Origin: an uncultured Bacilli bacterium | Lineage (GTDB): Bacteria > Bacillota_I > Bacilli_A > RF39 > UBA660 | Direction of reading: 5' to 3' | Assembly (NCBI GenBank): GCA_934162665.1 | Contig: CAKPJN010000008.1 | Location: 3,732 to 67,731, forward strand | Length of the DNA: 64,000 bases | Shown: in pieces, positions 1 to 8,979 of the stretch | Position numbering within the stretch: the first letter of the stretch is position 1 | How the letters are laid out: every line of letters starts with the position of its first letter | The notes under the pieces: model-generated | Told to the model about the DNA's origin: nothing | The model's input: the letters and a program-made list of their open reading frames with translations, nothing else | Database searches by the model: none | Position numbers and translations under genes: made by a program

Positions 1-534
1 TTGGATTATTTCATTGTTTTCTTTATTAGAGCCAAACCCTTTTAATTCATCACTAATATTATCACTCATAGTACTATCATTATCACTCATAGTACTATCA
101 TTATCTTTTGTATCTGAGTTTGCATTATTTATAAAAATATCATCTCTTGCTTCTGGTGTAAGAATATATTTTTTACCATTAAATTTGAAATTTTCAAACA
201 TAATTTCTTTTAACTTTATAGCACGTGCTTTTATTGCATATTTACTTTTATAATCGGCATCTATTAATAAATTTAATTTATCTTTAAGTTTTTCATATTT
301 AAGGATTGCTCTTTGTATTTTCTTAATTTCTCGTTTCGTTCCAATTGCTTTTTCATCATTTGTTTTTGATAATTCAGCATTCATCAAATAACTTTCAACT
401 TTTAGAACTTTTCTTTGTAGTCTGTACCATTTTTTAATCGCTTTAGTTGTCATTTCTGAAAACTTAATTTTTTTTGGTACAGCTTCTATTTTAACTTCTC
501 CATAATCAACTGTTTTTGCTTCTACATTATCCAT
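1..534 (-). CDS. Unknown charged protein, 3' end beyond window
   Basis: I do not recognise this family. Reading from 534 down, 178 codons are open and run off the left edge, so the C-terminus is missing. The start ATG follows a strong AAGGAGG site. The protein begins MDNVEAKTVDYGEVKIE and is rich in Lys and Glu, with a probable helical stretch at about residues 25-90. A 7-residue unit (NDSTMSD-like) is repeated twice near the visible end, encoded by two identical 21-bp tandem units at 61-102. There is no signal peptide or membrane segment. It lies 21 bp downstream of the DUF1292 gene, so the two are probably co-transcribed. Confidence 0.7.
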   Translation of the reverse strand, partial: MDNVEAKTVDYGEVKIEAVPKKIKFSEMTTKAIKKWYRLQRKVLKVESYLMNAELSKTNDEKAIGTKREIKKIQRAILKYEKLKDKLNLLIDADYKSKYAIKARAIKLKEIMFENFKFNGKKYILTPEARDDIFINNANSDTKDNDSTMSDNDSTMSDNISDELKGFGSNKENNEIIQ

Positions 535-555
535 AATATTGAACCTCCTTAATAA

Positions 556-840
556 TTATTCTTGATCTGATTTTGATAATTCACGTAATACATCTTTTAT
601 ACGAGCCCATTCTTCTTCATCTTCTACACCTAAGAATCTTGGTTCTCCAGTTGAACGATCTACATTTGATACATAAACTGTTATATTTCCGTTTTCGTCT
701 TTTTCATTTTTTGTATAAATTACATATTCCTTTTTGTTATCCTTAAATTCGAATGCAAGAACAACCTCTACTTCTTCCTTTGTTCCATCCTCATTTATAA
801 TAGTCATCATTTGTTTTTCTTCTTTATCTTCTATATTCAT
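556..840 (-). CDS. DUF1292 (YrzB-like) small acidic protein
   Basis: The 94-residue acidic protein has the DUF1292 pattern: an N-terminal strand 'MTIINEDGTKEEVEVVLAF', then 'KEYVIYTKNE', 'GNITVYVSNVD' and a C-terminal 'DEEEWARIKDVLREL' helix. The family is widespread in Firmicutes, usually beside alaS/ruvX, and its function is unknown. The start at 840 has a good AGGGAGG ribosome site. A second ATG pair (MM) 11-12 residues in is possible but lacks an equivalent site. It is cytosolic, with no membrane segment. Family assignment is from the motif pattern only. Confidence 0.8.
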   Translation of the reverse strand: MNIEDKEEKQMMTIINEDGTKEEVEVVLAFEFKDNKKEYVIYTKNEKDENGNITVYVSNVDRSTGEPRFLGVEDEEEWARIKDVLRELSKSDQE

Positions 841-897
841 ATAATATTGTCCTCCCTATATCCTCTTATATATCAATTTTACCATATTTTTTAATAA

Positions 898-1185
898 TTA
901 CAACCTTTTTGTTGCTTTTTTTAATAAAAATGTTTTTGCCCCAAAGCTACAATAGTTTGTTTTATATTCTTCTAAACGTTTAACATCATTGATTTTAGTA
1001 GCTAATTCATTGTTACTTTCATAAAAACCCTTTAGGCGTAGTCCATCGTATGAATAATCACCAAAAATGTAATCATATGGATAGAAATAATCTGTACATT
1101 TGTTGGTAAATTCTTCTTGATTAAAACAATTCCTATCATTTTCTATTAGTTCATATTCAATATTGTCTATTTTTATTTTCTTCAT
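898..1185 (-). CDS. yutD: YutD-like protein (DUF1027)
   Basis: This is a 95-residue protein with the YutD family core: 'IEYELIENDRNCFNQEEF', then 'YDYIFGDYSYDGLRLKGFY', which matches the family's characteristic YDYIVGDWGYxxLRLKGFF block. The function is unknown. I place the start at the ATG at 1185, because the AGAGGTG ribosome site lies just upstream; the longer reading from 1212 would put that site inside the coding region. It follows yunB by about 30 bp on the same strand; yutD and yunB are also near each other in Bacillus. Confidence 0.8.
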   Translation of the reverse strand: MKKIKIDNIEYELIENDRNCFNQEEFTNKCTDYFYPYDYIFGDYSYDGLRLKGFYESNNELATKINDVKRLEEYKTNYCSFGAKTFLLKKATKRL

Positions 1186-1214
1186 TATTACACCTCTTTT
1201 ATATTTTATCACAT

Positions 1215-1937
1215 TTAATTGGTAATTGGTAGGCTATAGGAATTTGAGTTTTCTACTAGACCATTTTGATAATAATAATTAGGAATTTTTCCTTGAATTA
1301 CTTTCATTGTTAATGGGATATCAACAGCTACTTTTATCTCCTTTGTCATCATTGGCATTGTAATTCGTTCATCTATTTCTATATGAATATTGACTTCTAG
1401 AAAAAGATTATTTATACCATATGATTTTACTTTTGTATTTAAATTTGTTACTACTGCACCTACAAATGATAATTTAATTGGAATAGTTGGTCCTATATTT
1501 GCAAGTAATGAATTTGAAAATATTGAAGATGTTGGCAGTTCACAAACTACACCGCTTTTTACTTTAGAAAAATTTTTCCCCTTAAGACTATCTGAAACAT
1601 TTAAATTATCAATTTTTCCGTGTTCTAAGTTAAGTAACTCATCCTGAACATTTTTTGTTATTTTTTCTAATAGATTATTTACCTTTTTTGTATTATAGTC
1701 TAACATTTGGATATTACCTGATGAATCTTTTTCTACTTTAAATAAATCTTCATCAATATTTTTTGCTATATTTCTGCTTACTGATGAATTTATTAGAATA
1801 GTGGTGAAACGTTTTGCTTCAACTGTTGAATATCTATATATAATAGGATTCACTTTTGTTGCTATTAATTTTATTAAAAAAAAAGAAGATAGAAATGCCA
1901 TAATTAAAGTATTTATAATTATTTTTTTAGGATTCAT
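1215..1937 (-). CDS. yunB: Sporulation protein YunB
   Basis: The protein has 240 residues with one N-terminal membrane anchor (about residues 7-25). A YunB-type extracytoplasmic body follows: 'RYSTVEAKRFTTILINSSVS', a central 'IPIKLSFVGAVVTNLNTKVKSYGINN' region and 'TKEIKVAVDIPLTMKVIQG' near the C-terminus. YunB is a mother-cell (sigma-E regulon) protein needed for efficient sporulation in Bacillus; its biochemical role is unknown. The start overlaps the ylmC stop by 4 bp (ATGA), and no strong ribosome site precedes it, so translation is probably coupled to ylmC. It sits in a group sigG-ylmC-yunB-yutD. Confidence 0.85.
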   Translation of the reverse strand: MNPKKIIINTLIMAFLSSFFLIKLIATKVNPIIYRYSTVEAKRFTTILINSSVSRNIAKNIDEDLFKVEKDSSGNIQMLDYNTKKVNNLLEKITKNVQDELLNLEHGKIDNLNVSDSLKGKNFSKVKSGVVCELPTSSIFSNSLLANIGPTIPIKLSFVGAVVTNLNTKVKSYGINNLFLEVNIHIEIDERITMPMMTKEIKVAVDIPLTMKVIQGKIPNYYYQNGLVENSNSYSLPITN

Positions 1938-2164
1938 TTTATACTTAAATTAACTAAAATTACATCTTCACCTATTTTAGTTATATCTTTCCACAGTATT
2001 TTTTTATCACTTTCTCTATTTAAAGAAAAAAAGGTTTTATTAGATTCAATAATTAAAGATTCTACAGTTCCATCTTCTAATACATTAGCATCAATAATAT
2101 TTCCAATATTTTTCCCATCAGCAACATTGACAATATTTTTACTTTGTAAATCAGATAAACGCAT
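1934..2164 (-). CDS. ylmC: YlmC/YmxH-family PRC-barrel sporulation protein
   Basis: This is a 76-residue PRC-barrel protein beginning MRLSDLQSKNIVNVADGKN, the hallmark opening of YlmC/YmxH proteins, followed by 'IGNIIDANVLEDGTVESLII' and 'LWKDITKIGEDVILVN'. The ATG at 2164 is preferred over an upstream TTG at 2176 because a GGTGAT ribosome site lies between them. It is directly downstream of sigG (27 bp), matching the sigE-sigG-ylmA-ylmC neighbourhood of Bacillus. The family is linked to sporulation, but its molecular role is not established. Confidence 0.85.
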   Translation of the reverse strand: MRLSDLQSKNIVNVADGKNIGNIIDANVLEDGTVESLIIESNKTFFSLNRESDKKILWKDITKIGEDVILVNLSIK

Positions 2165-2191
2165 ATTTATCACCAATAAATTATATGCATT

Positions 2192-2968
2192 TTATTTTAA
2201 AACTTTCTTTAACTCTTTAATTGCTCCTTTTTCTAATCTTGAAACTTGAGCTTGACTTATGTTTAAGTCTTTGGCAATTTCCATTTGTGTCTTTCCCATA
2301 ACAAATCTTTCATCTAGAATAAATTGTTCTCTATCGTTTAATTTGTTGATAGCATCGTCTACAGCTATTTTTAATGAAAAGTCATTATTGTTAGCTTTTT
2401 TATCCTCTATTTGATCACATAAATATATTGTATCTCCACCATCATTATAAATTGGTTCAAACATACTAATAGGATCTTTTAGTGAATCTAATGCATTAAC
2501 AACATCAAATGGTTGCACAGATAAGCTTTTTGCAATTTCTTCTAATTCTGGTTCACGTCCATTTCTTAATAAATATTCTTCTTTATATTTTAGTGCTTTA
2601 TAAGCAATATCTTTTAAAGATCTGCTAACTCTTATGCTATTATTATCTCTTAAATATCTTCTGACTTCTCCTAATATCATTGGAACAGCATATGTTGAAA
2701 ATTTTACCTCATGTGATAAATCAAAATTATCAATAGCTTTCATCAAACCAATACATCCTACCTGAAATAGATCGTCCATATTTTCACATTTATTATTAAA
2801 CTTCTTAAGAATTGATAATACTAAACGTAGATTTCCTTCTGCTAACAAATCTCTTGCGAATAAATCACCTTCATTTTTTTTTACAAATAGTTCATTCATT
2901 TCTTGTTGGGATAGTACTGTTAAGTTGCTTGTATCTATTCCACTTATTTCCACTTTATATTTTGCCAT
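2192..2968 (-). CDS. sigG: RNA polymerase sporulation sigma factor SigG
   Basis: This 258-residue sigma-70 family factor directs late forespore transcription. Region 2 is visible as 'GNLRLVLSILKKF', 'DDLFQVGCIGLMKAIDNFD' and 'FSTYAVPMILGEVRRYLRD'. Region 3 and region 4 ('FVMGKTQMEIAKDLNISQAQ', then 'VSRLEKGAIKELKK') follow. The N-terminal 'KVEISGIDTSNLTVLSQQEM' is typical of SigG rather than SigF or SigB; SigG binds the anti-sigma factor SpoIIAB through this part. The ribosome site AGGAGG is strong. A sigma-F/G-like promoter lies just upstream (separate entry), consistent with autoregulation. sigE and spoIIGA are not adjacent here. Confidence 0.93.
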   Translation of the reverse strand: MAKYKVEISGIDTSNLTVLSQQEMNELFVKKNEGDLFARDLLAEGNLRLVLSILKKFNNKCENMDDLFQVGCIGLMKAIDNFDLSHEVKFSTYAVPMILGEVRRYLRDNNSIRVSRSLKDIAYKALKYKEEYLLRNGREPELEEIAKSLSVQPFDVVNALDSLKDPISMFEPIYNDGGDTIYLCDQIEDKKANNNDFSLKIAVDDAINKLNDREQFILDERFVMGKTQMEIAKDLNISQAQVSRLEKGAIKELKKVLK

Positions 2969-2985
2969 AATTCCTCCTATAGAAA

Positions 2986-3016
2986 AATTATGGTCATATT
3001 TTTGAAAAGTAATTCA
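2986..3016 (-). promoter_or_regulatory. Putative sigma-G/sigma-F promoter of sigG
   Basis: On the minus strand TGAATT (3011-3016) and CATAATT (2986-2992) are separated by 18 bp, close to the forespore consensus TGAATA-N18-CATACTA. The -10 ends 18 bp before the sigG start codon. SigG autoregulation is known in Bacillus; the assignment here is by eye. Confidence 0.5.
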
Positions 3017-3078
3017 TTTTTTATTTATTATTGAAATCGTTGAAAAAAAAAGATATCATTTTAAGAGGAGATGTTTTT

Positions 3079-3861
3079 ATGAATGAAGAAAATTTAATTA
3101 ATTATTATAATAAATTTAATGAAGATAAAAGGCTTAATTCTAGACATGGTCAGGTTGAGTTTATTACTTCTCTTAAATATATTAAAGAGTATTTAAAAGA
3201 TATGGATAGTCCAAAAATATTGGATATTGGTGCTGGATGTGGTAAATATTCAATTACACTTGCTGACTTGGGATATGATGTTACAGCTATTGAACTTGTG
3301 AAGCATAACCTAAGAGTTATTGAACAAAAAAGTAAAAATGTAAAAGCTTATCAGGGAAATGCACTTGATTTATCAAGGTTTTCAGATGAATCGTTTGATC
3401 TTGTTTTACTATTTGGACCGATGTATCATCTATGTAATGATAAAGATAAAGTACAAGCTTTGAAAGAGGCAAAACGAGTTACTAGAAAAGATGGTATTAT
3501 TATGGTTGCCTATTGTATGAATGATTACTGTGTCATAACACACGGTTTTAAAGATAATAATATTGTAGAATGTCTTAATCAAAATATGCTTGATAATGAT
3601 TATAAATGTCTTTCTAGAGAAACTGATTTATATAGTGTTGTTAGAATTGAAGATATTAATTATATAAATCAACAAGTAAAACTATATCGTGAAAAGATTA
3701 TTACACCAGATGGTCCAGCTAACTATATTAGATCTGTATTAAATAAGATGGATGAGGATACATTTAATATATTTTTAGATTATCATTTAAAGACGTGTGA
3801 GCGAAGTGATATGATAGGAGCCGCTGCACATACACTTGATATATTAAGAAAAAATGATTAA
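3079..3861 (+). CDS. SAM-dependent class I methyltransferase
   Basis: The 260-residue protein has a Rossmann-type methyltransferase fold. Motif I is 'PKILDIGAGCGKYSITLA', motif II 'YDVTAIELVKHNLRVIE', and 'FDLVLLFGPMYHL' forms the strand-4 region with the family's acidic/aromatic signature. The substrate cannot be told. The ATG at 3079 is preferred because AAGAGGAGATG sits 5' of it; the longer frame from 3031 would place the ribosome site inside the coding sequence. It is transcribed away from sigG and converges on ttcA, with a strong bidirectional hairpin between them. Confidence 0.85.
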   Translation: MNEENLINYYNKFNEDKRLNSRHGQVEFITSLKYIKEYLKDMDSPKILDIGAGCGKYSITLADLGYDVTAIELVKHNLRVIEQKSKNVKAYQGNALDLSRFSDESFDLVLLFGPMYHLCNDKDKVQALKEAKRVTRKDGIIMVAYCMNDYCVITHGFKDNNIVECLNQNMLDNDYKCLSRETDLYSVVRIEDINYINQQVKLYREKIITPDGPANYIRSVLNKMDEDTFNIFLDYHLKTCERSDMIGAAAHTLDILRKND

Positions 3862-3899
3862 ATTATGAAATAACCACAAAACTTTATTATAGTTATTAT

Positions 3900-3938
3900 A
3901 AAAATACAAAAGATTAAAAATTAACCTTTTGTATTTTT
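3900..3938. terminator. Bidirectional intrinsic terminator
   Basis: A perfect 13-bp stem (AAAAATACAAAAG at 3900-3912 with CTTTTGTATTTTT at 3926-3938) sits between the convergent methyltransferase and ttcA genes. The A and T runs at its ends make it functional in both directions. Confidence 0.85.
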
Positions 3939-3943
3939 ATATA

Positions 3944-4768
3944 TTATTTATTATACATATCTAAGAAGTTCTTTTTTTCTGTGTCAGTTTTTAATCCTAA
4001 TACTGTGTTTATATTAACATTTAAACTAGAAGCAAAAATATTATATTCTACCATTTTATTATCTTCTTTTAGTTTTTTTATTAATTGTTTAATTGCAAAT
4101 CTTTTGGAGGTTGTGATATCATTTTTAGATTTTTCAGTAAAACGACACGCACAATTAATAAATGATAAATTATTATATTTGCTCCAAGAAATAATATCAT
4201 CTTCTCTTATTAGATACATTGGTCTAATTAATTCCATACCTAAATAGTTTTTGCTTCTTAATTTAGGTGGCATGCTTTTATATTCACCACCATACATAAT
4301 ACTCATCATAATGGTTTCTATAACGTCGTCAAAATGATGGCCTAAGGCTATTTTATTACATCCTAATTCCTGCGCTTTTTGGTAAAGACAGCCTCTACGC
4401 ATTCTAGCACATAGGTAACATGGGCTGGATTTTTCTTTATTAACTATTTCAAAAATATTTGAATCAAATATTTTAATATCTAGTCCTAATATTTCAGCAT
4501 TATCTTTTATTTTAGTAAGATTTTTTTGATTATATCCGGGATTCATAACTAAGTAAATCAATTCAAATTTTATTTTACCATGTTTTTGTAATTCCTCTAA
4601 ACATTTTGCCATAAGCATTGAATCTTTACCGCCTGATATACAAACTGCAATTTTATCATTTTCTTTTATTAATTCATATTCTTTTACGGCTTTAGTAAAT
4701 GGTCTCCAAATTACTTTTCTAAATTTTGTTATAATGCTTCTTTCAATTTCTTCTTTATTAGTTAACAT
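3944..4768 (-). CDS. ttcA: TtcA-like PP-loop tRNA thiolation enzyme
   Basis: This 274-residue adenine-nucleotide alpha hydrolase-type protein has the PP-loop SGGKDS at residues 45-50. The two-Cys pair CYLC (117, 120) plus a third Cys in 'FINCACRF' fits TtcA-type Fe-S thiolases, which 2-thiolate a cytidine in tRNA. 'KIALGHHFDDVIETIMM' is the conserved ATPase-side motif. The protein overlaps the preceding thioredoxin-fold gene by 7 bp, indicating one transcript. The family name is firm; the exact tRNA position is inferred from E. coli TtcA. Confidence 0.85.
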   Translation of the reverse strand: MLTNKEEIERSIITKFRKVIWRPFTKAVKEYELIKENDKIAVCISGGKDSMLMAKCLEELQKHGKIKFELIYLVMNPGYNQKNLTKIKDNAEILGLDIKIFDSNIFEIVNKEKSSPCYLCARMRRGCLYQKAQELGCNKIALGHHFDDVIETIMMSIMYGGEYKSMPPKLRSKNYLGMELIRPMYLIREDDIISWSKYNNLSFINCACRFTEKSKNDITTSKRFAIKQLIKKLKEDNKMVEYNIFASSLNVNINTVLGLKTDTEKKNFLDMYNK

Positions 4769-5478
4769 GTTGTTTTTCCAGGTCCATCACAAGTATTAGG
4801 ATTAGTCTTTATTTTTTTTATCCCATCTTTATATATCTTTAAAAGGTCTTCTTTTTGTTTTTTTGTTAATTCTTTAGATGGATCTTTTTGATCATCAACA
4901 GTAGATATATGAAGATCAACTATTTCTCCATCTCTTACAAATACAACAGTAGGAAAATATAATCTTTTTATGGAAGCATCATTTAATCCTTCATAGCTTG
5001 ATAATTTATCACCTAATATCTTAACAATTTCATAATAATCCTTTGTTCCTTCTTTGTCTGTAATTATTTTTCCATTTTCATCTAGATGTTTTATATCTCT
5101 AATTGATAATGCGTTAAAATAGTAAACTTCATCTAAACATTCGCAGTTAGCTGCATTTATTAAAACTGGTATAGCGTTACGACACCATGGGCATTCAGGG
5201 AAACCAAAATAGATTACGCCAGTTTTATTTTTTAATATATCTATTACTTCTTTACTAGTTATATATTTTATATTATTATCTTTTGGAATAGTAACTTCCA
5301 TAATTTTCTTACCACTATTTTTTGATTTAGTACCATTTAATGACTCATATTCTTCTTTAAACTTTTTCTCGTCTGCTGTATATGATTTAGTATTTTTAAC
5401 AACGGCTATTAAAATTCCTAATATTATGATTATTAATATTAATATTATAATTATTATATTTTTCTTTTTATCTTCCAT
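4762..5478 (-). CDS. Membrane-anchored thioredoxin-fold protein (CPWC)
   Basis: The 238-residue protein begins MEDKKKN, followed by an extreme Ile/Leu membrane helix (about residues 7-28) and an extracytoplasmic domain. The active-site-like segment 'YFGFPECPWCRNAIPVL' carries a CPWC redox pair. 'LYFPTVVFVRDGEIVDLH' matches the cis-Pro strand of thioredoxin folds. It probably handles disulfides outside the membrane. The ATG at 5478 follows GGAGTTGAAGTT; the longer frame from 5496 is less likely. A second thioredoxin-like membrane protein lies two genes upstream (6070-6606), and trmL separates them. Confidence 0.75.
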   Translation of the reverse strand: MEDKKKNIIIIILILIIIILGILIAVVKNTKSYTADEKKFKEEYESLNGTKSKNSGKKIMEVTIPKDNNIKYITSKEVIDILKNKTGVIYFGFPECPWCRNAIPVLINAANCECLDEVYYFNALSIRDIKHLDENGKIITDKEGTKDYYEIVKILGDKLSSYEGLNDASIKRLYFPTVVFVRDGEIVDLHISTVDDQKDPSKELTKKQKEDLLKIYKDGIKKIKTNPNTCDGPGKTTC

Positions 5479-5531
5479 AACTTCAACTCCAAACACATCC
5501 TATTATATAGTATATATTGTAATTTTTTCAA

Positions 5532-6041
5532 TTATCTTTCTAAATAATCTTTTCCTTTATGTGGTTCTTCTCTTAATAAATCATTATAGTTTTGTTGCCT
5601 TAGGGCTTCATATAATACAATCGCCACACAATTTGACAAATTCAAGGCTCTTACATTTGAACTCATGGGAATTCTCATGCAGTGTTCTAAATTCTTTTTT
5701 AAAAGTTCTTTTGGTATACCAGTTGATTCTTTTCCAAAGATGAAATATAAGTTTTCGTCTCGTTGATTCTCATAATTAAAACTAGTATGTGGTTTATGAC
5801 CGTATCTTGTGAAATAATAATAAATCCCTGGATTTTTAGACTTAAACTCATCAAAATTTTCATAAATTGTATAATCTAGTTTATCAATATAATTTACGCC
5901 ACTTCTTTTTAAATGAGCATCATCTAAAACAAAACCTAATGGTTTAATCAAGTGAAGTTTAGTGTTTGTTGCAACACAAGTACGCATTATATTTCCTGTA
6001 TTCTGGGGTATTTCTGGTGAATATAAAACTATGTTATTCAT
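5532..6041 (-). CDS. trmL: tRNA (cytidine/uridine-34-2'-O)-methyltransferase TrmL
   Basis: This 169-residue SPOUT methyltransferase starts 'MNNIVLYSPEIPQNTGNIMR', has the trefoil-knot motifs 'YFIFGKESTGIPKELL' and 'CMRIPMSSNVRALNLSNCVA', and ends with a short helix. These are the diagnostic TrmL (YibK/CspR) sequences. The enzyme 2'-O-methylates the wobble base of certain leucine tRNAs. An AGAGGACG ribosome site supports the start. Length equals the family norm. Confidence 0.95.
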   Translation of the reverse strand: MNNIVLYSPEIPQNTGNIMRTCVATNTKLHLIKPLGFVLDDAHLKRSGVNYIDKLDYTIYENFDEFKSKNPGIYYYFTRYGHKPHTSFNYENQRDENLYFIFGKESTGIPKELLKKNLEHCMRIPMSSNVRALNLSNCVAIVLYEALRQQNYNDLLREEPHKGKDYLER

Positions 6042-6069
6042 ATACGTCCTCTTTTCTAATAAAAATAGA

Positions 6070-6606
6070 CTACTCGCCTATTTTATTTATTTCAATAAAT
6101 TGTTTAGTTTTTTCAATAGTTAGTTTTTGCTTTTTTGTTCCTTGTAATATATTAGTAACTTTATTATCTTCAAATATTACAATTGCTGGATAGTTACTTG
6201 TTAATTTTACTTTATATTGGTAATTAGAATTAAAACTATTTACAAATTCATCTTGATTAATGTTGCTTAAATTTAAATAGATAATTGAATCTTGTAATTC
6301 TTTTTTTTCTATTAATTTTTTAAATTCTTTCTCAAAGTTTCTACAATTATCATCGCTAGCAGTGCACATGTAAATAACAGTAGTTTGATTTTCCATAATA
6401 TAATGTTCTAATTCTTCTATACTAGTCAATTCTGATAGTGTGCCATTTATTACAGGAGTCTTTCTTTGATATTCATCATATACTTGATACCAATTACATA
6501 AATAAAGGATAATTAAGAAAGTAACTAAAAAGGCAATCGTTAAAATCACATAGTTTTTAATTGGCACTTTTCTTAATTCTTCTTGTTCTTTTTCTTTTTT
6601 TCTCAT
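6070..6606 (-). CDS. Membrane-anchored thioredoxin-like protein without CxxC
   Basis: The 178-residue protein has a charged N-terminus (about 17 residues), one membrane helix 'NYVILTIAFLVTFLIILYLC' and an external domain. The layout 'TVIYMCTASDDNCRNFEKEF' followed by 'NYPAIVIFEDNKVTNIL' resembles a thioredoxin fold. The usual CxxC is replaced by C-x6-C (CTASDDNC), so classical dithiol chemistry is doubtful. Start has AGGAGTGA. It may act with the CPWC protein at 4762-5478, but this is inference from proximity. Confidence 0.65.
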   Translation of the reverse strand: MRKKEKEQEELRKVPIKNYVILTIAFLVTFLIILYLCNWYQVYDEYQRKTPVINGTLSELTSIEELEHYIMENQTTVIYMCTASDDNCRNFEKEFKKLIEKKELQDSIIYLNLSNINQDEFVNSFNSNYQYKVKLTSNYPAIVIFEDNKVTNILQGTKKQKLTIEKTKQFIEINKIGE

Positions 6607-6669
6607 TTCAAATCACTCCTATCTATATTTTTATTTTATCATAAATTTATTAACTTTAATACTAAAAGT

Positions 6670-8850
6670 TTAATTAAAATATTCATTGACAATTTTTTCT
6701 ATATCTTCTTTTTTCTCATCGTAAAAACAAAATCTGATATTTAATTTATCTTTTATAGTTAAAGGTATTTCAATAGTTTTACTTTGATAATTTAATATAT
6801 GTGTATTACTTCCATCAAAATAGACAGGAAATTTTCTTTTTCTTACATCAATTAAATTATAATCATAATCATCTTTATTTAATGATAAGATGTTATCTTT
6901 GATAATCATATTTTCTATTCTTCCATAACAGATAATTTCTATATTGGGCCAAATGTTAAATTTATTATAAAAATTAGTAAAAAATTTTTCTTGTTCTTGT
7001 TCTGTTAATTCATATGATAGAGTAAGTCTTTTTAAACCTAATTTATATAAATAATAAGCTGTGTAGATATTATAAACATTTAAGCCGTAATCACCTATTA
7101 TTTCTTTATCTTTATCAAAAAGATAATAATCATTTATTAAAGATTTGTTTGTGACTAACGCTCTTAAATCAAATGGACATCTTTTTATAATTTTATAGAT
7201 TTTCTTATCTTCTTTTACTTTTTCATATAATGAATCTTGTGTATAAATAATATCAAATCCTAAATTTTTACAGGTTAATAGTTGATCTAAATTATTTACA
7301 CTAGCACATTTATAATTAGTTGCATAAAAATCAACTAATGGAGAAAATTCTAGTGTTTTAATAACTATATCTTTTGTATTTTGAATTCGTTTTTCAATCA
7401 GTTTTTCTACTGCTAGTCTACGCAATTCATTTAATTCCTTTATAGGAATAAAAATGTTTTCATCTTTTATTATTTCAATATCAACACATTTAAATGGACT
7501 TCCTCCAAGTTTTTCTAATTGATACTTTATTTTTTCCAAATTAGTTGGTGAGGTTGTTGCACTTTCTACTTTATCAGATTTTACTAATATATTATTTTTA
7601 GTATCAGACATCTCTAAAGTTAAATTTTCATTTACTTTTGCAATTAACTTTATAGAGATTGGAATTTTCTTTTCTTTATAAGAATTTATCTCTTTAGTTA
7701 GTTTAACATCAGATGTTTTAGAAACTGTATCATAACTTTTTAAATCTATTTTGTTATCAATATAGCATATATTATTACTGCTAGATACTAAATTATCATT
7801 TTTATCATATAAGTAATTAATAATTAAGCCTTTACCGCTTTCAATAAATCTTATTCCATCTAATTGATTTAATTCTTTATTTAATTTAATTTTTATTTTT
7901 TTAGGTGTAATTTCTATTACTTTGCCTATTTCTAATCCTATATGATTGGGAGTACTATTATTCATAAATTCAGATGGTTTTGCATTAAACATGTGTCCTT
8001 CAGTAAATCCTCTATTAAAAACAGTTCTTAACTTGTTTTCTTCTTGCTCTATATTAAATTCTTTATTATCATCAATTAAATTTCTATAATATCTTGTGAT
8101 TAGGCCAACATATTCGCTAGATTTCATACGTCCTTCTATTTTAAAGCTATCAATTCCACTATCAATCAATTCTTTAATCTTTCTGGAAGTGTTTAATTCT
8201 TTAGTACTAAGAAGATATTTATTAGATGAAATTATTCTATTTTTATATTCCAATGAATAAGGTAATCTGCAACTTCCTGCACACTCACCTCTATTACCAC
8301 TTCTTGTTCCAATCATACTACTCATTAGACAACATCCAGAATAGCTGATACATAATGCTCCGTGGACAAAAGCTTCTTTTTCGATTGGAACATCTATCTT
8401 TTCTATTTCTTCTTTTGATAACTCTCTTGATAAAACAACTCTTTTTACACCTAGTTTGTGGAACAATCTAACTGTATCAACTGAGGAATTATTTGCTTGT
8501 GTTGATGCATGTATTTCTAGGTTAGGATATTTTTCTCTTACTAGGCAAATCATACCAAAGTCTTGCATAATTATGGCATCTATACCTAATTTATGTAAGT
8601 ATTCAACTTGATTTAAAAAGTCTTCCACTTCATTATCCTTTATTAAAGTATTCATAGTTACATAAAGTTTTACATCATATAGATGACATAAATCTAGTGC
8701 CTGTTTAATTTCTTCGTTAGAAAAATTATGGGCAAATTTTCTAGCTCCATAGTTTTTTCCTCCTATATATATAGCATCAGCACCATTATGAATAGCTTGT
8801 AATAATGAGTCCATATCTCCAGCAGGAATAAGTAGTTCAGGTTTTTTCAT
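6670..8850 (-). CDS. U32-family (TrhP/RlhA-like) RNA hydroxylation protein
   Basis: The 726-residue protein opens 'MKKPELLIPAGDMDSLLQAI' and has 'GADAIYIGGKNYGARKFA', 'HASTQANNSSVDTVRLFHKL', 'VKRVVLSRELS' and 'AFVHGALCISYSGCCLMSSM'. It also carries Cys-containing 'NRGECAGSCRLPY', as in U32 'peptidases'. A middle region (about residues 300-480) corresponds to the DUF3656-type insertion and the C-terminal part repeats a second barrel-like half. Family members TrhP and RlhA are needed for 5-hydroxylation of tRNA uridine or 23S rRNA cytidine; protease activity is doubtful. Which RNA is served here cannot be told. The start has GAGAGGAAG. Confidence 0.85.
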   Translation of the reverse strand: MKKPELLIPAGDMDSLLQAIHNGADAIYIGGKNYGARKFAHNFSNEEIKQALDLCHLYDVKLYVTMNTLIKDNEVEDFLNQVEYLHKLGIDAIIMQDFGMICLVREKYPNLEIHASTQANNSSVDTVRLFHKLGVKRVVLSRELSKEEIEKIDVPIEKEAFVHGALCISYSGCCLMSSMIGTRSGNRGECAGSCRLPYSLEYKNRIISSNKYLLSTKELNTSRKIKELIDSGIDSFKIEGRMKSSEYVGLITRYYRNLIDDNKEFNIEQEENKLRTVFNRGFTEGHMFNAKPSEFMNNSTPNHIGLEIGKVIEITPKKIKIKLNKELNQLDGIRFIESGKGLIINYLYDKNDNLVSSSNNICYIDNKIDLKSYDTVSKTSDVKLTKEINSYKEKKIPISIKLIAKVNENLTLEMSDTKNNILVKSDKVESATTSPTNLEKIKYQLEKLGGSPFKCVDIEIIKDENIFIPIKELNELRRLAVEKLIEKRIQNTKDIVIKTLEFSPLVDFYATNYKCASVNNLDQLLTCKNLGFDIIYTQDSLYEKVKEDKKIYKIIKRCPFDLRALVTNKSLINDYYLFDKDKEIIGDYGLNVYNIYTAYYLYKLGLKRLTLSYELTEQEQEKFFTNFYNKFNIWPNIEIICYGRIENMIIKDNILSLNKDDYDYNLIDVRKRKFPVYFDGSNTHILNYQSKTIEIPLTIKDKLNIRFCFYDEKKEDIEKIVNEYFN

Positions 8851-8979
8851 ATTATACTTCCTCTCTTACTAAAAGTTTATCATACAAAACATTTGTTTGC
8901 AACAACTTTATTTTAGGTATTAAAATTAATAGTTACTGTTATATTTCTTTTTTGTAGCTGAAGTTCATAAAATTATAGT

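Noticed and set aside
8974..8979. TATAGT as a -10 box for the 8980 gene
   Set aside because: It would place the start of transcription past the ATG; no matching -35 box.
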